A DNA stretch of 37,183 bases from Candidatus Woesearchaeota archaeon (GCA_016181245.1 JACOZR010000007.1:1-37183); one strand, 5' to 3'. Numbered from the stretch's first letter, positions 1 to 10,320 are shown. Numbers and translations: made by a program. The notes: generated from the sequence alone by a model not told the origin.

Positions 1-3000
1 GAATTAACAACAGCTGAATGTAATCAACAATATACTAGATGTAAGGTATTTGCAAATCCATCAAATGGACAACAATCATGCACTGACTTAACAACTACTC
101 CCCCTATTTCACCATGTACGGGTCTTTCTCAACAAGGATGTGGAACTACAGGTGCAAGTAGTTGTTATTGGTTATCAGATGCCTGTAATGATAAAAAAGC
201 AAATAGTGCAACTTGTGCTTCAGATAATGAATGTAGAAGTGATTATTGCGATGATACTCAAAAGAAATGTGCAGATGCACCAGGCTATGATATTGCAGTT
301 CCGACTAACTTTAAAGTAGAATATAAAGATAATTCTGCAGTATTGACTTGGAATCCATCTTCTGTTAGAACTTTAACACCTAATGCAGGAGCAGCAGTAA
401 CTGATACAGATATGATTACTGGAAATGCTGGATTTATAGATTCTATTACAGGTTTCTTTAAAAAATTATTTGGAATTGGGGCTAGAGGAACTGTAATAAG
501 AAGACAACAAACAGATATTGTTTATGATGTAAGAAGAGATGGAGAATTAGTAGCTCAGGATGTAATCTGTTTAACTGCTTGTCAATATATAGATAGATCT
601 GCTGTTCAAGGTGAGAGCTATACTTATGTTATTGGTGCTAGATTTAGAGATCAACAACCAAGTGCATCTTTAAACCATGTTGCTCAAACAGTTATTACTA
701 TACCTGGAACGCAGATAGTTTGCGAATCTTTGAATACTGTTTCAAGTGTTTTAGATAGAGCTTCACAATGTGCAGATATTTCTGTTAGATGTGATTGGGA
801 TGCTGTAAACAATTCTTGTTTAACTAAAGTAGAAATCCCTGCCCCAACTCCTCCAGGAGGTACACAACCACCTGCAGTGCAACCGTTAACTTGCCTACCT
901 AGAACGAGTGTAGCTACCTACAATAGTTTGGACTTTAATGTAGATAATGGTGTCGATATGGTAATTGGAGGTAGTGGTGTAGAGGGATTGTCAGGGCAAG
1001 ATGGTATCTTATTCAAGAACCATTTTGATATTAACTCACAAAGCGCAAATTGGGATGCTAAATATGATTTGAATGGAGATTGTTATGTAAACTTTGATGA
1101 TTTCTTCCTGCTAATAGATTTATTTGGACAACCTCCTGGAGCTACAGTATTACCAAAGGCTCCTGAAGTTTCATTTGAAGTTTTACAGGGTTATAACTCG
1201 GGCATACCTTTGAATTTTGATGCTTCTGCTTCAAAGGATGATGATGGAACTATAGTTTCTTATAAATGGAATTTTGGGGATAATAGCGCTGAGCAAACTA
1301 TCAACATACCTCAGACATCCCATATTTATGCAACTTTTGGAAACTATGTTGCAGTTTTAACAATTACTGATGACGATGGATTAACTGCTACAGCTCAAAG
1401 AGATATTAGGATTAATAATTTAGGATCGCTCGTTGTTGTTCCATTAAATGTTGATTTTACTTACCGAAGTAATGCTATTGTTGGAGAAGAGATAACATTT
1501 ACAGGAACTGCTGAAGATGTAGCAGTACCAATCCAAGATTTATCAACTGGAGTTACTTATGAATGGGAATTTGGAGACAATAGCGCAAAATTAAATGGTA
1601 ATCCTGTAAGACACTTTTATGCCCAACCCGGAACTTATAATGTTAAAGCTACAGCAACAAAAGGAACTGATACTGGAGGTTTTACAAAAATTGTTATTGT
1701 TACTGCAGCACAAGAATCCGTTCAACTAGCTTTACCTTCAGATGTTAACTTAAGCTATGCCCCGATTGATAATAGAATATCTGTGAAATGGAAAGATGTA
1801 AGCAATGAAGTTACAGTTGCTAATGGGAGAGGTAGAAGTGAATTATCTTACATAATTAGCAGGGAAGCTGGTGATGTAAACTCGGAGGAATATGCTACAG
1901 TTCGAGCTGAAGATGTTTGCAATGATAATTTCTGTGCATATACTGATTCTGAAGCAACAAGAAGTGGAGTAAATTATGTTTATAGAGTTAAGGCGGCAAA
2001 AGGAGTGATTAGGAGTACTAGAACGCAAGGAGTTTCAATTAGTGTACCTTCTTCATGCGTTTCTGCAAATGGTGATGGATGTACTGTTTTACTACAAGGA
2101 GGAGAATCCGAGACAGCAGCAGGAAATAATTATTGCAACCTTGTTAATAGTGGTAAATGTGTAAAGTGTGATGCAGGATTTAGATGGGATTTGGCTTCCA
2201 ATAATTGTTTGTTTGTTAACCCTAAAGCAAATGGAGAAAGCTGTAATTCTGGGAATGAATGTGCTTCTGGTGTGTGCACCTCTAATGTGTGTTCTGAGAT
2301 AACTAGAACAGAATTAGCTAAATATGATTTGAATAATGATAACTGTGTGGATAGAGCAGACCATGATGTGTTAGCAACAGCTTTAGCTAATATTGCTACT
2401 ATAAATCCGTTGACCTATGATTTGGATGGAAATGGTAAACTTGATTTAAGTGATGGAACAATTTTGGCAGACAAAGTTGGATTAGGAGATGCTTGTCCTA
2501 TTACCAAGGCTGATTTTGATAATAACAGATGTGTCGATAATGCGGATAAAGTGATATTGCAAAATGAAATTGCTAAACCTGAAGCAAGTAGGAATGCTAA
2601 ACGAGATTTGAATGCCGATACTAAAGTTGATACAAATGATTTAACTGCCTTCAGAAGTGAATTTAGAAAAGGGGGAGGATGTAATCCATTGTCTCGACCT
2701 GTGGGAGATTTAGATTGGAACTACTGCATTGATGAAAGAGATGAGGAAAGAATGCAAGAATTGAGAATAGCTGGTTCTCAAACAGCTGTTGCTCAAAATG
2801 ATCTAAATGGTGATGATGAATTAGATAATGATGATGTTGAGATTATAAGAAGATCGTTTGGAGATGGAGATAATTGTCCAGCAGTTGTAATAAGATGGGG
2901 AGACTTTAATTCAGATAATAATGCTGAAATAGTATTTGGTTCAGATGTAGGAAGTTTGGTCGGAGCTGATGGTGTGTTATTCAGAAATCATATTAATACT

Positions 3001-4281
3001 AAAGAAGGAGATGCAATTTGGGATAAAAAGTTTGATTTGAATGGCGACAAAATTGTAAACTCACTGGATTATGATTTATTATTCAGGAATTTCGGAATAA
3101 TTGAAGAAACAGTGAATTTCAATACAAGATCTGGAGGCATTGAGACGAACTTAATTGATTCAAAGATAAGATTAATTGTCAATCCAGAAGGAACTGAAAT
3201 ACAAACTAAACTTAATGGGAAATATGGCCTTTTTAGTCCTGTTAGCGATAAAATTGTAAGAGATAGAAAAGGATTGAATTTTGTTACTTTAAAAAGTGTT
3301 GCAGATTTAACTGACAAAATACAAAGCATATCAATTTCTATTACTTATAATGAATCAGAAGCACAGAGATTAGGAATCTCAGAATCAACCTTGAAAATGT
3401 ATTATTATAATCCTAGTACAGATGGGTGGGAGTTAATTGATAATTCAATAGATACTGAAAATAATTTAGTTACAGGAGCGACTAATCATTTATCTGATTA
3501 TGGATTGTTTGGAGAGAGTATAGTTACTGCTCCTCCTGGAGATAGTGGTGGGGATGGAGGAGGAAGTTCTGGTGGCAGTAGTGGGGGAAAGAAAAAATCT
3601 CAGCCAAGCTCTAGCTGTTCAACTGTTCTCATAGAAAATTTAGAAGGGGATTGTAAACGCGCATGCCAATCGAGCTTAGACATTTGGCAAAATAGTGGTT
3701 ATAATGTTGTTGATAGTTGTAGTATAGGAGAACCTCAACAACCTGTTTCACCTTCAACTGGGGGAGAAGATTATCCAACAATCGAAGATTATGAAAGAGC
3801 AGGTATTAATAGAAATGATGCAGATTCTGATAATGATGGGATTTTAGATGACTTAGAATTGCAGTTCTTTGGAGATTTAACTCAAGGATTTGATGATGAT
3901 TATGATGGAGATGGAATTGTTAATGGAAAAGAGATTAATGTTGATCAAACCAATCCAACTGATCCTAGTGATTTCCTTACAGAACAAGATGGAGGGAATA
4001 CTGGCATTATAATTGGCGTAATTGTAATTATCATTGGCGCAGGGATAGGAACCTTCGTTTGGATGAGGAAAAAAGGTAAACTTGGAGTATCTGGAAAAGC
4101 AAGTTCTAGAATTTCTCCTAAATCTGCTAAAGTATCTTTAACTGATCAGGAAAAGAAAATTGTTACATACATAAAAGATGCAAGAACAGCAGGCATGAAA
4201 GATTCTGAAATCAAGTCTAATTTAGTGAAAGCTGGATGGAAAGGATCTCAAGTAGAGAATGCTTTTTCTTCTCTTAAATAA
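1..4281 (+). CDS. Giant surface/secreted protein, 5'-truncated by the window edge: Cys-rich segments, FnIII-like and PKD-like domains, several dockerin-like Ca-binding segments, TSP3-like Asp-rich repeat, C-terminal TM helix and short cytoplasmic helical domain
   Basis: Frame 1 is open from base 1 (ELTTAECNQQYTRCKVF...) into the listed ORF, so the TTG at 343 is not the real start. PKD-like KWNFGDNSAEQ and YEWEFGDNSAK; dockerin-like KYDLNGDCYVNFDDFFLLIDLFG, YDLDGNGKLDLSDG, KFDLNGDKIVNSLDYDLLFRNFG; TSP3-like DADSDNDGILDDLE...DYDGDGIVNGKE; TM GIIIGVIVIIIGAGIGTFVW then RKKGK. Confidence 0.9.
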   Translation, partial: ELTTAECNQQYTRCKVFANPSNGQQSCTDLTTTPPISPCTGLSQQGCGTTGASSCYWLSDACNDKKANSATCASDNECRSDYCDDTQKKCADAPGYDIAVPTNFKVEYKDNSAVLTWNPSSVRTLTPNAGAAVTDTDMITGNAGFIDSITGFFKKLFGIGARGTVIRRQQTDIVYDVRRDGELVAQDVICLTACQYIDRSAVQGESYTYVIGARFRDQQPSASLNHVAQTVITIPGTQIVCESLNTVSSVLDRASQCADISVRCDWDAVNNSCLTKVEIPAPTPPGGTQPPAVQPLTCLPRTSVATYNSLDFNVDNGVDMVIGGSGVEGLSGQDGILFKNHFDINSQSANWDAKYDLNGDCYVNFDDFFLLIDLFGQPPGATVLPKAPEVSFEVLQGYNSGIPLNFDASASKDDDGTIVSYKWNFGDNSAEQTINIPQTSHIYATFGNYVAVLTITDDDGLTATAQRDIRINNLGSLVVVPLNVDFTYRSNAIVGEEITFTGTAEDVAVPIQDLSTGVTYEWEFGDNSAKLNGNPVRHFYAQPGTYNVKATATKGTDTGGFTKIVIVTAAQESVQLALPSDVNLSYAPIDNRISVKWKDVSNEVTVANGRGRSELSYIISREAGDVNSEEYATVRAEDVCNDNFCAYTDSEATRSGVNYVYRVKAAKGVIRSTRTQGVSISVPSSCVSANGDGCTVLLQGGESETAAGNNYCNLVNSGKCVKCDAGFRWDLASNNCLFVNPKANGESCNSGNECASGVCTSNVCSEITRTELAKYDLNNDNCVDRADHDVLATALANIATINPLTYDLDGNGKLDLSDGTILADKVGLGDACPITKADFDNNRCVDNADKVILQNEIAKPEASRNAKRDLNADTKVDTNDLTAFRSEFRKGGGCNPLSRPVGDLDWNYCIDERDEERMQELRIAGSQTAVAQNDLNGDDELDNDDVEIIRRSFGDGDNCPAVVIRWGDFNSDNNAEIVFGSDVGSLVGADGVLFRNHINTKEGDAIWDKKFDLNGDKIVNSLDYDLLFRNFGIIEETVNFNTRSGGIETNLIDSKIRLIVNPEGTEIQTKLNGKYGLFSPVSDKIVRDRKGLNFVTLKSVADLTDKIQSISISITYNESEAQRLGISESTLKMYYYNPSTDGWELIDNSIDTENNLVTGATNHLSDYGLFGESIVTAPPGDSGGDGGGSSGGSSGGKKKSQPSSSCSTVLIENLEGDCKRACQSSLDIWQNSGYNVVDSCSIGEPQQPVSPSTGGEDYPTIEDYERAGINRNDADSDNDGILDDLELQFFGDLTQGFDDDYDGDGIVNGKEINVDQTNPTDPSDFLTEQDGGNTGIIIGVIVIIIGAGIGTFVWMRKKGKLGVSGKASSRISPKSAKVSLTDQEKKIVTYIKDARTAGMKDSEIKSNLVKAGWKGSQVENAFSSLK

Positions 4282-4470
4282 AGTCATAGTAATCGTTTAG
4301 CTATCTCTAAATATAAAAAGATGAAAATTAATTTTATATGGAATAAAAATGTCATTAATCATTTTTGGCTATTTTTTATGAAAGTCATGTTTATTGCCAA
4401 TAAATCAAAAAACAGTTAAATGGATGCAAAAAATGGAAAATATTATAAGGAAGTTTACTTTTTAGTTATC

Positions 4471-4935
4471 ATGGGGGTTTTAAACTGGTTAACAAAATCA
4501 AGAAAAGCAGAGCCTGGCGATGTAAATCCTGGAGTATGGGGGGGTGCAGTAGTAGCAACACTTATTTCTACAGTAATTATTGTACTATCTTCGATGTCTG
4601 GAGAAGTTAATGCATCAAATGTAAATGAAGTTGCTAGAAGAAATAACTTAACCCAAGAACAGGTACGTGCATTGGATAGGGCAGTAAGTTTAAATCTTTC
4701 TCAAAAGACAATAGAGCGTTCGATTCATGTGGCTGAAAGCTTAAAAGCTGATTTGGGGATAATCAAAAGAGATTTAGATTCTAGAAACTTGAGGGAAGCA
4801 TTACATGGAGTTATAAATGCAAAATCTCTCGTGGAAGAATTACAAAAATTAGGAGTGTTTGAAACAAATGCAGCAAAGGCAGAATTAGACAGTTTAAGAG
4901 TAGAATTAGCGAGCAGAATTGGTCAAAAAAATTAA
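4471..4935 (+). CDS. Small membrane-anchored helical protein of unknown function (start re-assigned to MGVLNWL)
   Basis: ORF with one TM segment (GGAVVATLISTVIIVLSS) followed by a charged helical region; internal ATG at 4471 gives a more typical N-terminus than 4420. Confidence 0.65.
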   Translation: MGVLNWLTKSRKAEPGDVNPGVWGGAVVATLISTVIIVLSSMSGEVNASNVNEVARRNNLTQEQVRALDRAVSLNLSQKTIERSIHVAESLKADLGIIKRDLDSRNLREALHGVINAKSLVEELQKLGVFETNAAKAELDSLRVELASRIGQKN

Positions 4936-5117
4936 AGAATGAATCAATCGTAGATAAATGTGAATTCAACCAGAAAAAAGAAAAAAACAGAGATTATACA
5001 CAGAGGTAGTAAATGTGGTTGATGAAGAACTTCTTTATTGGAAAGAAAATATAAAAGTGCACTATTTCTGTTTATTTTTTGAGTTTCCTTTCACGGTGTT
5101 ACATCATAAAAAGTTTT

Positions 5118-5138
5118 AAATAGAAGGGACTTCTATTT
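5118..5138. promoter_or_regulatory. Perfect 9-bp inverted repeat (AAATAGAAG-GGA-CTTCTATTT) overlapping a TATA-like box ahead of the 5145 gene
   Basis: Read directly from sequence; TATA-like TTTTAAATA at about 5114–5122, ATG at 5145. Confidence 0.6.
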
Positions 5139-5144
5139 TTACTG

Positions 5145-6296
5145 ATGAAAAAGGGGCAAAGTGCAGGGAATATTGGGGTGCTGGTTTTTCTTATAGCTGC
5201 CTTTTTAGCTTTATTTATTTTGTTACTGCCTCAAGAAGACAGAGATGAGCTTTTGAGAACTAATAGTAGTGTAGACCCTGAGCGTACTTCAAGCAATGTA
5301 ATCTTACTATCACAATCTCCTGGACTGTTGAATACTTTAACTGCTGATGAATCTTTACATAAAATTGATTCTATTAATTTGTTTTTAAGAGATGAACCTA
5401 TTGTCTCTGATTTGGCTAGCAGGTTGACAGTTAAAGAGGGAGTTTTTAGTTCAGATGTAAGAAAACTTACATTTAAGATTGATGATACTGATAATTTAGA
5501 AAATGCATATCTTATTTTTTCTGTAGATTCTGGCGAAGGAAATTTAATTATAGGTTTAAATGATGCTGAAGTTTTTGCTGGGAAAGCAGAGGGATTGCAA
5601 ACTGTTGTTTTGCCTAGAAATCTTTTACAGGAAATCAACTCTTTAGGCTTTGAAGCTTCTAACCCTGGAGTTAATTTATTTAAGAAAAATGAATACACCT
5701 TGAAAGATGTTAAAGTAAGGCAGAGTTTTGAAATTGTAAATACGAAAGAAAGAAGAACTTTTGTTTTGAGTGCTGCTGAAAAAGGAAATGGTAAACTTAG
5801 CTATTTCTTATTTTGCAATAATGCTGCTAAATCAAGTAGATTAAGAATATTTTTGAATAAAGAAGAAATTAGCAATGAGCTGATAACTTGTGGTTCTGCT
5901 GATAAAGAAGTAGACATTAATGCAGCAGATTTAGAAGATGGGACTAATGAACTTATCTTTGAAATTGACAGTGGAGATTATTTAATAAAGGACATTGAGC
6001 TAAGGGTCAAGACTTCTGATGGAGGAGCTGCTAAATATAAGTTTGCTGTTAGTAAATCTACTTTTGATAAAATAAACATTGATAACAGAAAAGTTCAATT
6101 AAAAGTTTTATTCGATGATAATGATAAAAAGAAATTTATTTATGAAATTAATAACAATGAATTTAGTGTTGATATAGAAGATGATGAGTTTATTGTTGAT
6201 GATTTGGGCGAATTTATTGAAGAAGGCAATAATATGTTTACAATAACGCCGCAAAGCGAGTTTACCGTTGATAGACTAGACCTGATATTGAAATGA
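5145..6296 (+). CDS. Membrane-anchored extracellular protein of unknown function
   Basis: 383 aa, N-terminal TM anchor (IGVLVFLIAAFLALFILLLP), beta-rich acidic remainder. Confidence 0.8.
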   Translation: MKKGQSAGNIGVLVFLIAAFLALFILLLPQEDRDELLRTNSSVDPERTSSNVILLSQSPGLLNTLTADESLHKIDSINLFLRDEPIVSDLASRLTVKEGVFSSDVRKLTFKIDDTDNLENAYLIFSVDSGEGNLIIGLNDAEVFAGKAEGLQTVVLPRNLLQEINSLGFEASNPGVNLFKKNEYTLKDVKVRQSFEIVNTKERRTFVLSAAEKGNGKLSYFLFCNNAAKSSRLRIFLNKEEISNELITCGSADKEVDINAADLEDGTNELIFEIDSGDYLIKDIELRVKTSDGGAAKYKFAVSKSTFDKINIDNRKVQLKVLFDDNDKKKFIYEINNNEFSVDIEDDEFIVDDLGEFIEEGNNMFTITPQSEFTVDRLDLILK

Positions 6297-6300
6297 GAAG

Positions 6301-7713
6301 ATGGCTAAAAATCAAAAGGATTATGATGATCCTTACTTAAGAGAATCTAAATATGAAAAGGCTAAGCGAGTTGGTGGCAGAATTATTGAAGGACCGAGAA
6401 GAGATGTTTCTGAAGTACTGAAATTACCTTTTTTGCCCCTTGCTGGCATATTTAAATGGATTCTTTTTGGTTTGGGTATTATTATTGGAATTTCAATTCT
6501 TGTTGTGGCTGTTGTATTTTCTTTTAATGTTTATAGGACTGGAGCTGGAGACAGTTTGTATGCTACTCTTTCAGATTCATTTAGTAAAGTTCCAGGAGTC
6601 TCTTATTTAATACCTAAGCTCAGAGAAGCAGGTACTGTCATTACTGATCCTTCACAGGCTATTGTTAAAACTTCAAATAGCCAGTGGAAATCTAGTGTTG
6701 ATGCTACTGAGGTTGATAAGGAATTGGGTTTAAATTTTATAAGAAAACCTTATTCAACTTCAAATCTTTATTTTACAGACGAAAAGATTTTAACTGATGC
6801 AGACTTGGCTATAAAAATACCTAAAGAGGAAGAAGATGAGACTTCTATTGTTTCTTTTGGATGCTTGGGGGAAAGTAATGGCGAAGTTAAAGAAGGAACT
6901 GTTGTACCTTCCAAAAAAGAAGTTGTTAAAGGAGAACAAACATCTATACATTTAAGCTGCGAATTTCCTAAAAACACATTTATTGTCGATTCCAGCATTT
7001 TACAATCAGAAACTAAATTACAGCCATTAAAAGTAAAATTTGTTGTTGATTATGAGTTTAGCTCTTATGCTTTTTGGGAAGTTTATACTAAAGGATATGA
7101 AAATCTAAGAGAAGACAGACAGTTAGAGGAAGATCCCTTTAATGGTATTAAAAGTAAGTATATTGTAGACAGGAAAACTGGAAAAGTTGCTAGCCAACCT
7201 TCAAAAGCTCCTATGAGGATTGTTTTAGGAGGATTAGGACAGCCTTATAGTGATAGAAGTGAAAATGAGAATGGAAACTTTTTAGGATTTTCTTTTGAAG
7301 AATATGGCAAATATGCTCCTGCAAATAAAGGTGTTGTAAGAGAAATAAAAGATATAAGATTAAGGTTACCAAATAATTTTGTTTTGGATACTGAGCAGGG
7401 AGATTTTGTCGAAACTGAGACTCAAGAAGATAATAGAAAAGAATATGAAGTTAGGCCTGAAAAATTAACTGAATTAAATGCTAGATGCGAAAGACTAGGT
7501 GTTAAAGAAAAACTTACACAAGGATATTTAAGTGAAGATTGCTTCAAAGCTTTGATATTAGAGGACTTTTCTTTAAGAACTGCATTTAATGTTGATTATT
7601 TGGAAACTGAAGAGTTAACCGTTGATGAGATTACTGCGAAAGCAGAATATTTATATGAAACTTATGATACATTAGTCTTAAATTTGAGAAAACCACAGGG
7701 AGCTGCTGCATGA
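6301..7713 (+). CDS. Single-TM membrane protein of unknown function
   Basis: 470 aa, cytoplasmic basic N-terminus, TM IFKWILFGLGIIIGISILVVAVVFSF; 4 bp after the previous ORF. Confidence 0.8.
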   Translation: MAKNQKDYDDPYLRESKYEKAKRVGGRIIEGPRRDVSEVLKLPFLPLAGIFKWILFGLGIIIGISILVVAVVFSFNVYRTGAGDSLYATLSDSFSKVPGVSYLIPKLREAGTVITDPSQAIVKTSNSQWKSSVDATEVDKELGLNFIRKPYSTSNLYFTDEKILTDADLAIKIPKEEEDETSIVSFGCLGESNGEVKEGTVVPSKKEVVKGEQTSIHLSCEFPKNTFIVDSSILQSETKLQPLKVKFVVDYEFSSYAFWEVYTKGYENLREDRQLEEDPFNGIKSKYIVDRKTGKVASQPSKAPMRIVLGGLGQPYSDRSENENGNFLGFSFEEYGKYAPANKGVVREIKDIRLRLPNNFVLDTEQGDFVETETQEDNRKEYEVRPEKLTELNARCERLGVKEKLTQGYLSEDCFKALILEDFSLRTAFNVDYLETEELTVDEITAKAEYLYETYDTLVLNLRKPQGAAA

Positions 7714-8621
7714 AAAAGATATTAATTGTTTTTTTGTTGATTTTTATAATTGGATGTGGGCAATCAGGGCAAGGAAGAGGTAAAATTACTGGTGAACCTG
7801 ATGGATTAAAGATTAGCTTTTTGCCTTTACAACCTAGTCCCTCTATAAGAGAAAATCAGGATGTTAATGTTGGTCTAGAATTAATTAATAATGGGGTTTG
7901 TGCTATAAGCTCTGAAATTTGTGTTAGTGATACCTTGAGCAGTGTTTGGAGCGGAATAGAGGAACAATGTACCTCTTTAGAATTAAACGGAATTGAGCAG
8001 GTTGGAGAAAGTATTACTAGAGATACTATTACAAAACAATTTAGCTTTCCATCCTATAAAAGCCTAGATAGGGATTTATCTACTTCAGTTATTGCAAAAT
8101 CAAGTTATAATTGCGATATTACTGCTGGACCGCAACTTTGTGTTAAGAATTTAATCGGGCAAAAAGAAAAGGAATGCCCTTCTTTTGAAAAGATTACGGG
8201 AGATAAATTAAGAGCGACTATTGCTCCCATTACACTTGCAGGTGTTGATAAACAATTAGTTCCTGAGCAGGGTGGTATAAAGCTTGTTACTGTTATAACT
8301 ATGAAAAAAATGAAGACTGGAGAAATAAAAGGGGAACTTGATGAAACTACAATTAACAAAAAAGGAGCTGCTTCTGCCTTGAGGTATGTTCCTCTAAGAG
8401 TTGAAGTAGAGTATAAGGGATATGGAAGTTTAGAATGCAGAGAACTGGAGAATGGAGTATTCTTATGGAGAAAGGACAAAGATCAGGAAATCCTTAATTG
8501 TGAAATATTTTTAGGTAATATTGATTATGTCGAGAATCCTTTAGACATTAAAATTGGATATGAGTATGAGATTTCTCAGATTTTGCCTGTGCAAATTTTA
8601 GATGTAGACAAACAGAGATAA
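7710..8621 (+). CDS. Putative lipoprotein with CARDB-like extracellular domain
   Basis: Lipobox-like signal MKKILIVFLLIFIIGCG; ATGA overlap with the previous ORF; N-terminal region resembles 8663..9580. Confidence 0.8.
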   Translation: MKKILIVFLLIFIIGCGQSGQGRGKITGEPDGLKISFLPLQPSPSIRENQDVNVGLELINNGVCAISSEICVSDTLSSVWSGIEEQCTSLELNGIEQVGESITRDTITKQFSFPSYKSLDRDLSTSVIAKSSYNCDITAGPQLCVKNLIGQKEKECPSFEKITGDKLRATIAPITLAGVDKQLVPEQGGIKLVTVITMKKMKTGEIKGELDETTINKKGAASALRYVPLRVEVEYKGYGSLECRELENGVFLWRKDKDQEILNCEIFLGNIDYVENPLDIKIGYEYEISQILPVQILDVDKQR

Positions 8622-8662
8622 TTTTATAAATGAGTGAATCTCTTTAAATACTAGGTGTTACA

Positions 8663-9580
8663 ATGAAAAAATATTATATTCTTATTATAATCTCTTTATT
8701 TCTAATTGTTGGTTGTAATAAGCAAGATACTGGTAAAGTTGGAACTTTTTTTGGGGGTGTTGATGGTGTTTCTGTGGAATTTGAGCAGTTAGCCCCTCCA
8801 AGCAAGTTTGAACAAGATGATTCTGTGTCTATAAGGACTGTTTTAAAAAATAAAGGCGAATTTGACTTGCAAAGCGGAAAGGCAAAAGCCAGAATTTTTG
8901 GTATTAATTTGAATACTTTTGGATTAACTGATCAGTATAAAGGGACTGCAGGACCATTAAGGGGGAGAGGAGAGTTTTCTGAGCAAGGAGGAGAACAAGT
9001 AGTTGACTTCGGAAATGCTCGTTACAATCAGCCTATAATTAATTCACAAGATTTTACAATAAGAGCTAAGGTTTGTTATCCTTATCAAACCAAAGGTTTA
9101 GTTAATGTTTGTATAACTCCTTTAATTGCAAAAGAAAGTGAGAATTCTATTTGCAGTATAGAAGAACAAAAGATTAAGAAAGGAGATGTTTCTAGTGGGC
9201 CTGTTCAAATAACTTCTGTTACTGAAGAAATAAGAGGAAGCGATCAAGTAAGATTTAATATTGAAATACAGAATAAAGGAAAAGGAGAAGTATTCATGCC
9301 TGAAATTGAATGTGAGAAGCTTGAAGAAGCTGCCGCTAGAATTTCTAATAAGGATAAAGTTGAGGTACAAATATTAAATCCTGCAGATGTTCAATGCGAT
9401 TTCAGGACTTCTGATTTAACAAATAAAGGTGTTGTTGAGTTAGTTAATGGAAAACAAGTTGTTAGCTGCTTTACTACTGCTCGTGATAGTTATGAAGACA
9501 AATTGAATATTCGTTTGAATTATGTTTATATTGATGAAACCAGTGTTCCTGTGACTATCTTTGAGGCTACAACTAAATAA
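8663..9580 (+). CDS. Putative lipoprotein, likely paralogous to 7710..8621
   Basis: Signal MKKYYILIIISLFLIVGCN; shared GK(I/V)..(G).DG(L/V) then (S/E)F..L.P...(N)xDxV.. layout. Confidence 0.8.
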   Translation: MKKYYILIIISLFLIVGCNKQDTGKVGTFFGGVDGVSVEFEQLAPPSKFEQDDSVSIRTVLKNKGEFDLQSGKAKARIFGINLNTFGLTDQYKGTAGPLRGRGEFSEQGGEQVVDFGNARYNQPIINSQDFTIRAKVCYPYQTKGLVNVCITPLIAKESENSICSIEEQKIKKGDVSSGPVQITSVTEEIRGSDQVRFNIEIQNKGKGEVFMPEIECEKLEEAAARISNKDKVEVQILNPADVQCDFRTSDLTNKGVVELVNGKQVVSCFTTARDSYEDKLNIRLNYVYIDETSVPVTIFEATTK

Positions 9581-9582
9581 TC

Positions 9583-10320
9583 TTATTTTTTTGCTACATT
9601 TTCCCAAAGATATTTGTGATATTCTTTGTAATTTTCTGCTAGTTCTTTACTTTCTATTACAAAAGCAAATAAATTTTCTCCAAACAAAAAGTTAACCACC
9701 TTATTACCATAAATTGCTATTACTGTTGGATTTCCTGAAAACTCCGAAGGAAGAAATCTTCTATCATGCCATATATTTTTGTCTGCCACATTTCTTTTTT
9801 CATACCTAAATAAGTGGTAACTCTTTACTTTATTTTTTTTCCTTCTTTTGTCCCAGTCTTTAAAAAATGCTGGAAATTTATCTGGTACATACATGCCTGA
9901 ACCTATCCAAAATATGGCTTTGTAATGCAACATATCATCCCAAACTGCCTTAATTCCTTCTTTATCCTTAAAAGTCATTGCTTGAAATTCTTGTTTCTTA
10001 GACTCGCAAATTTTTTGCATATCTGGAACCAATTTTTTTATTTCTTCTTTAATATCTTCTAAATTTGTTTTCTTTTCTTCTATATAGCTAAGAATTTTAT
10101 CTGGATTTGAAATCCTAAAAACACGTTTACCATCCGACTCTATATACGCAACTAATCCCCTTTCTATTAATTTATTTAAGATATCATAAATATTCCTCCT
10201 ATCAATACCTATTTGTTCATGAATATTATTAATAGGAGTTTCTCCAATTTTCAATAAAGCATTATAGACCTTTACTTCTCCTTCTGACAACCCTATTTTT
10301 CTTAATATTTCTAAATTCAT
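9583..10320 (-). CDS. TrmB-family transcriptional regulator
   Basis: N-terminal wHTH (LRKIGLSEGEVKVYNALLKIGETPINNIHEQIGIDRRNIYDILNKLIERGLVAYIE) followed by TrmB-type effector region. Confidence 0.85.
   Translation of the reverse strand: MNLEILRKIGLSEGEVKVYNALLKIGETPINNIHEQIGIDRRNIYDILNKLIERGLVAYIESDGKRVFRISNPDKILSYIEEKKTNLEDIKEEIKKLVPDMQKICESKKQEFQAMTFKDKEGIKAVWDDMLHYKAIFWIGSGMYVPDKFPAFFKDWDKRRKKNKVKSYHLFRYEKRNVADKNIWHDRRFLPSEFSGNPTVIAIYGNKVVNFLFGENLFAFVIESKELAENYKEYHKYLWENVAKK

Noticed and set aside
343-345. TTG at 343 as the start of the giant surface protein
   Set aside because: The same frame is open to base 1 and encodes Cys-rich sequence, so the true start lies outside the window.
4936-5144. 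Possible structured ncRNA in the 209-nt intergenic gap
   Set aside because: Contains a TATA-like stretch and a near C-box (TTGATGA) but no matching D box or convincing fold; only the promoter palindrome is supported.
5231-5698. Minus-strand 155-aa ORF
   Set aside because: Antisense to the well-supported 5145..6296 gene; low-complexity composition typical of a shadow ORF.
8105-8479. Minus-strand 124-aa ORF
   Set aside because: Shadow of the 7710..8621 lipoprotein; Ser/Pro/Phe-rich translation without recognisable motifs.
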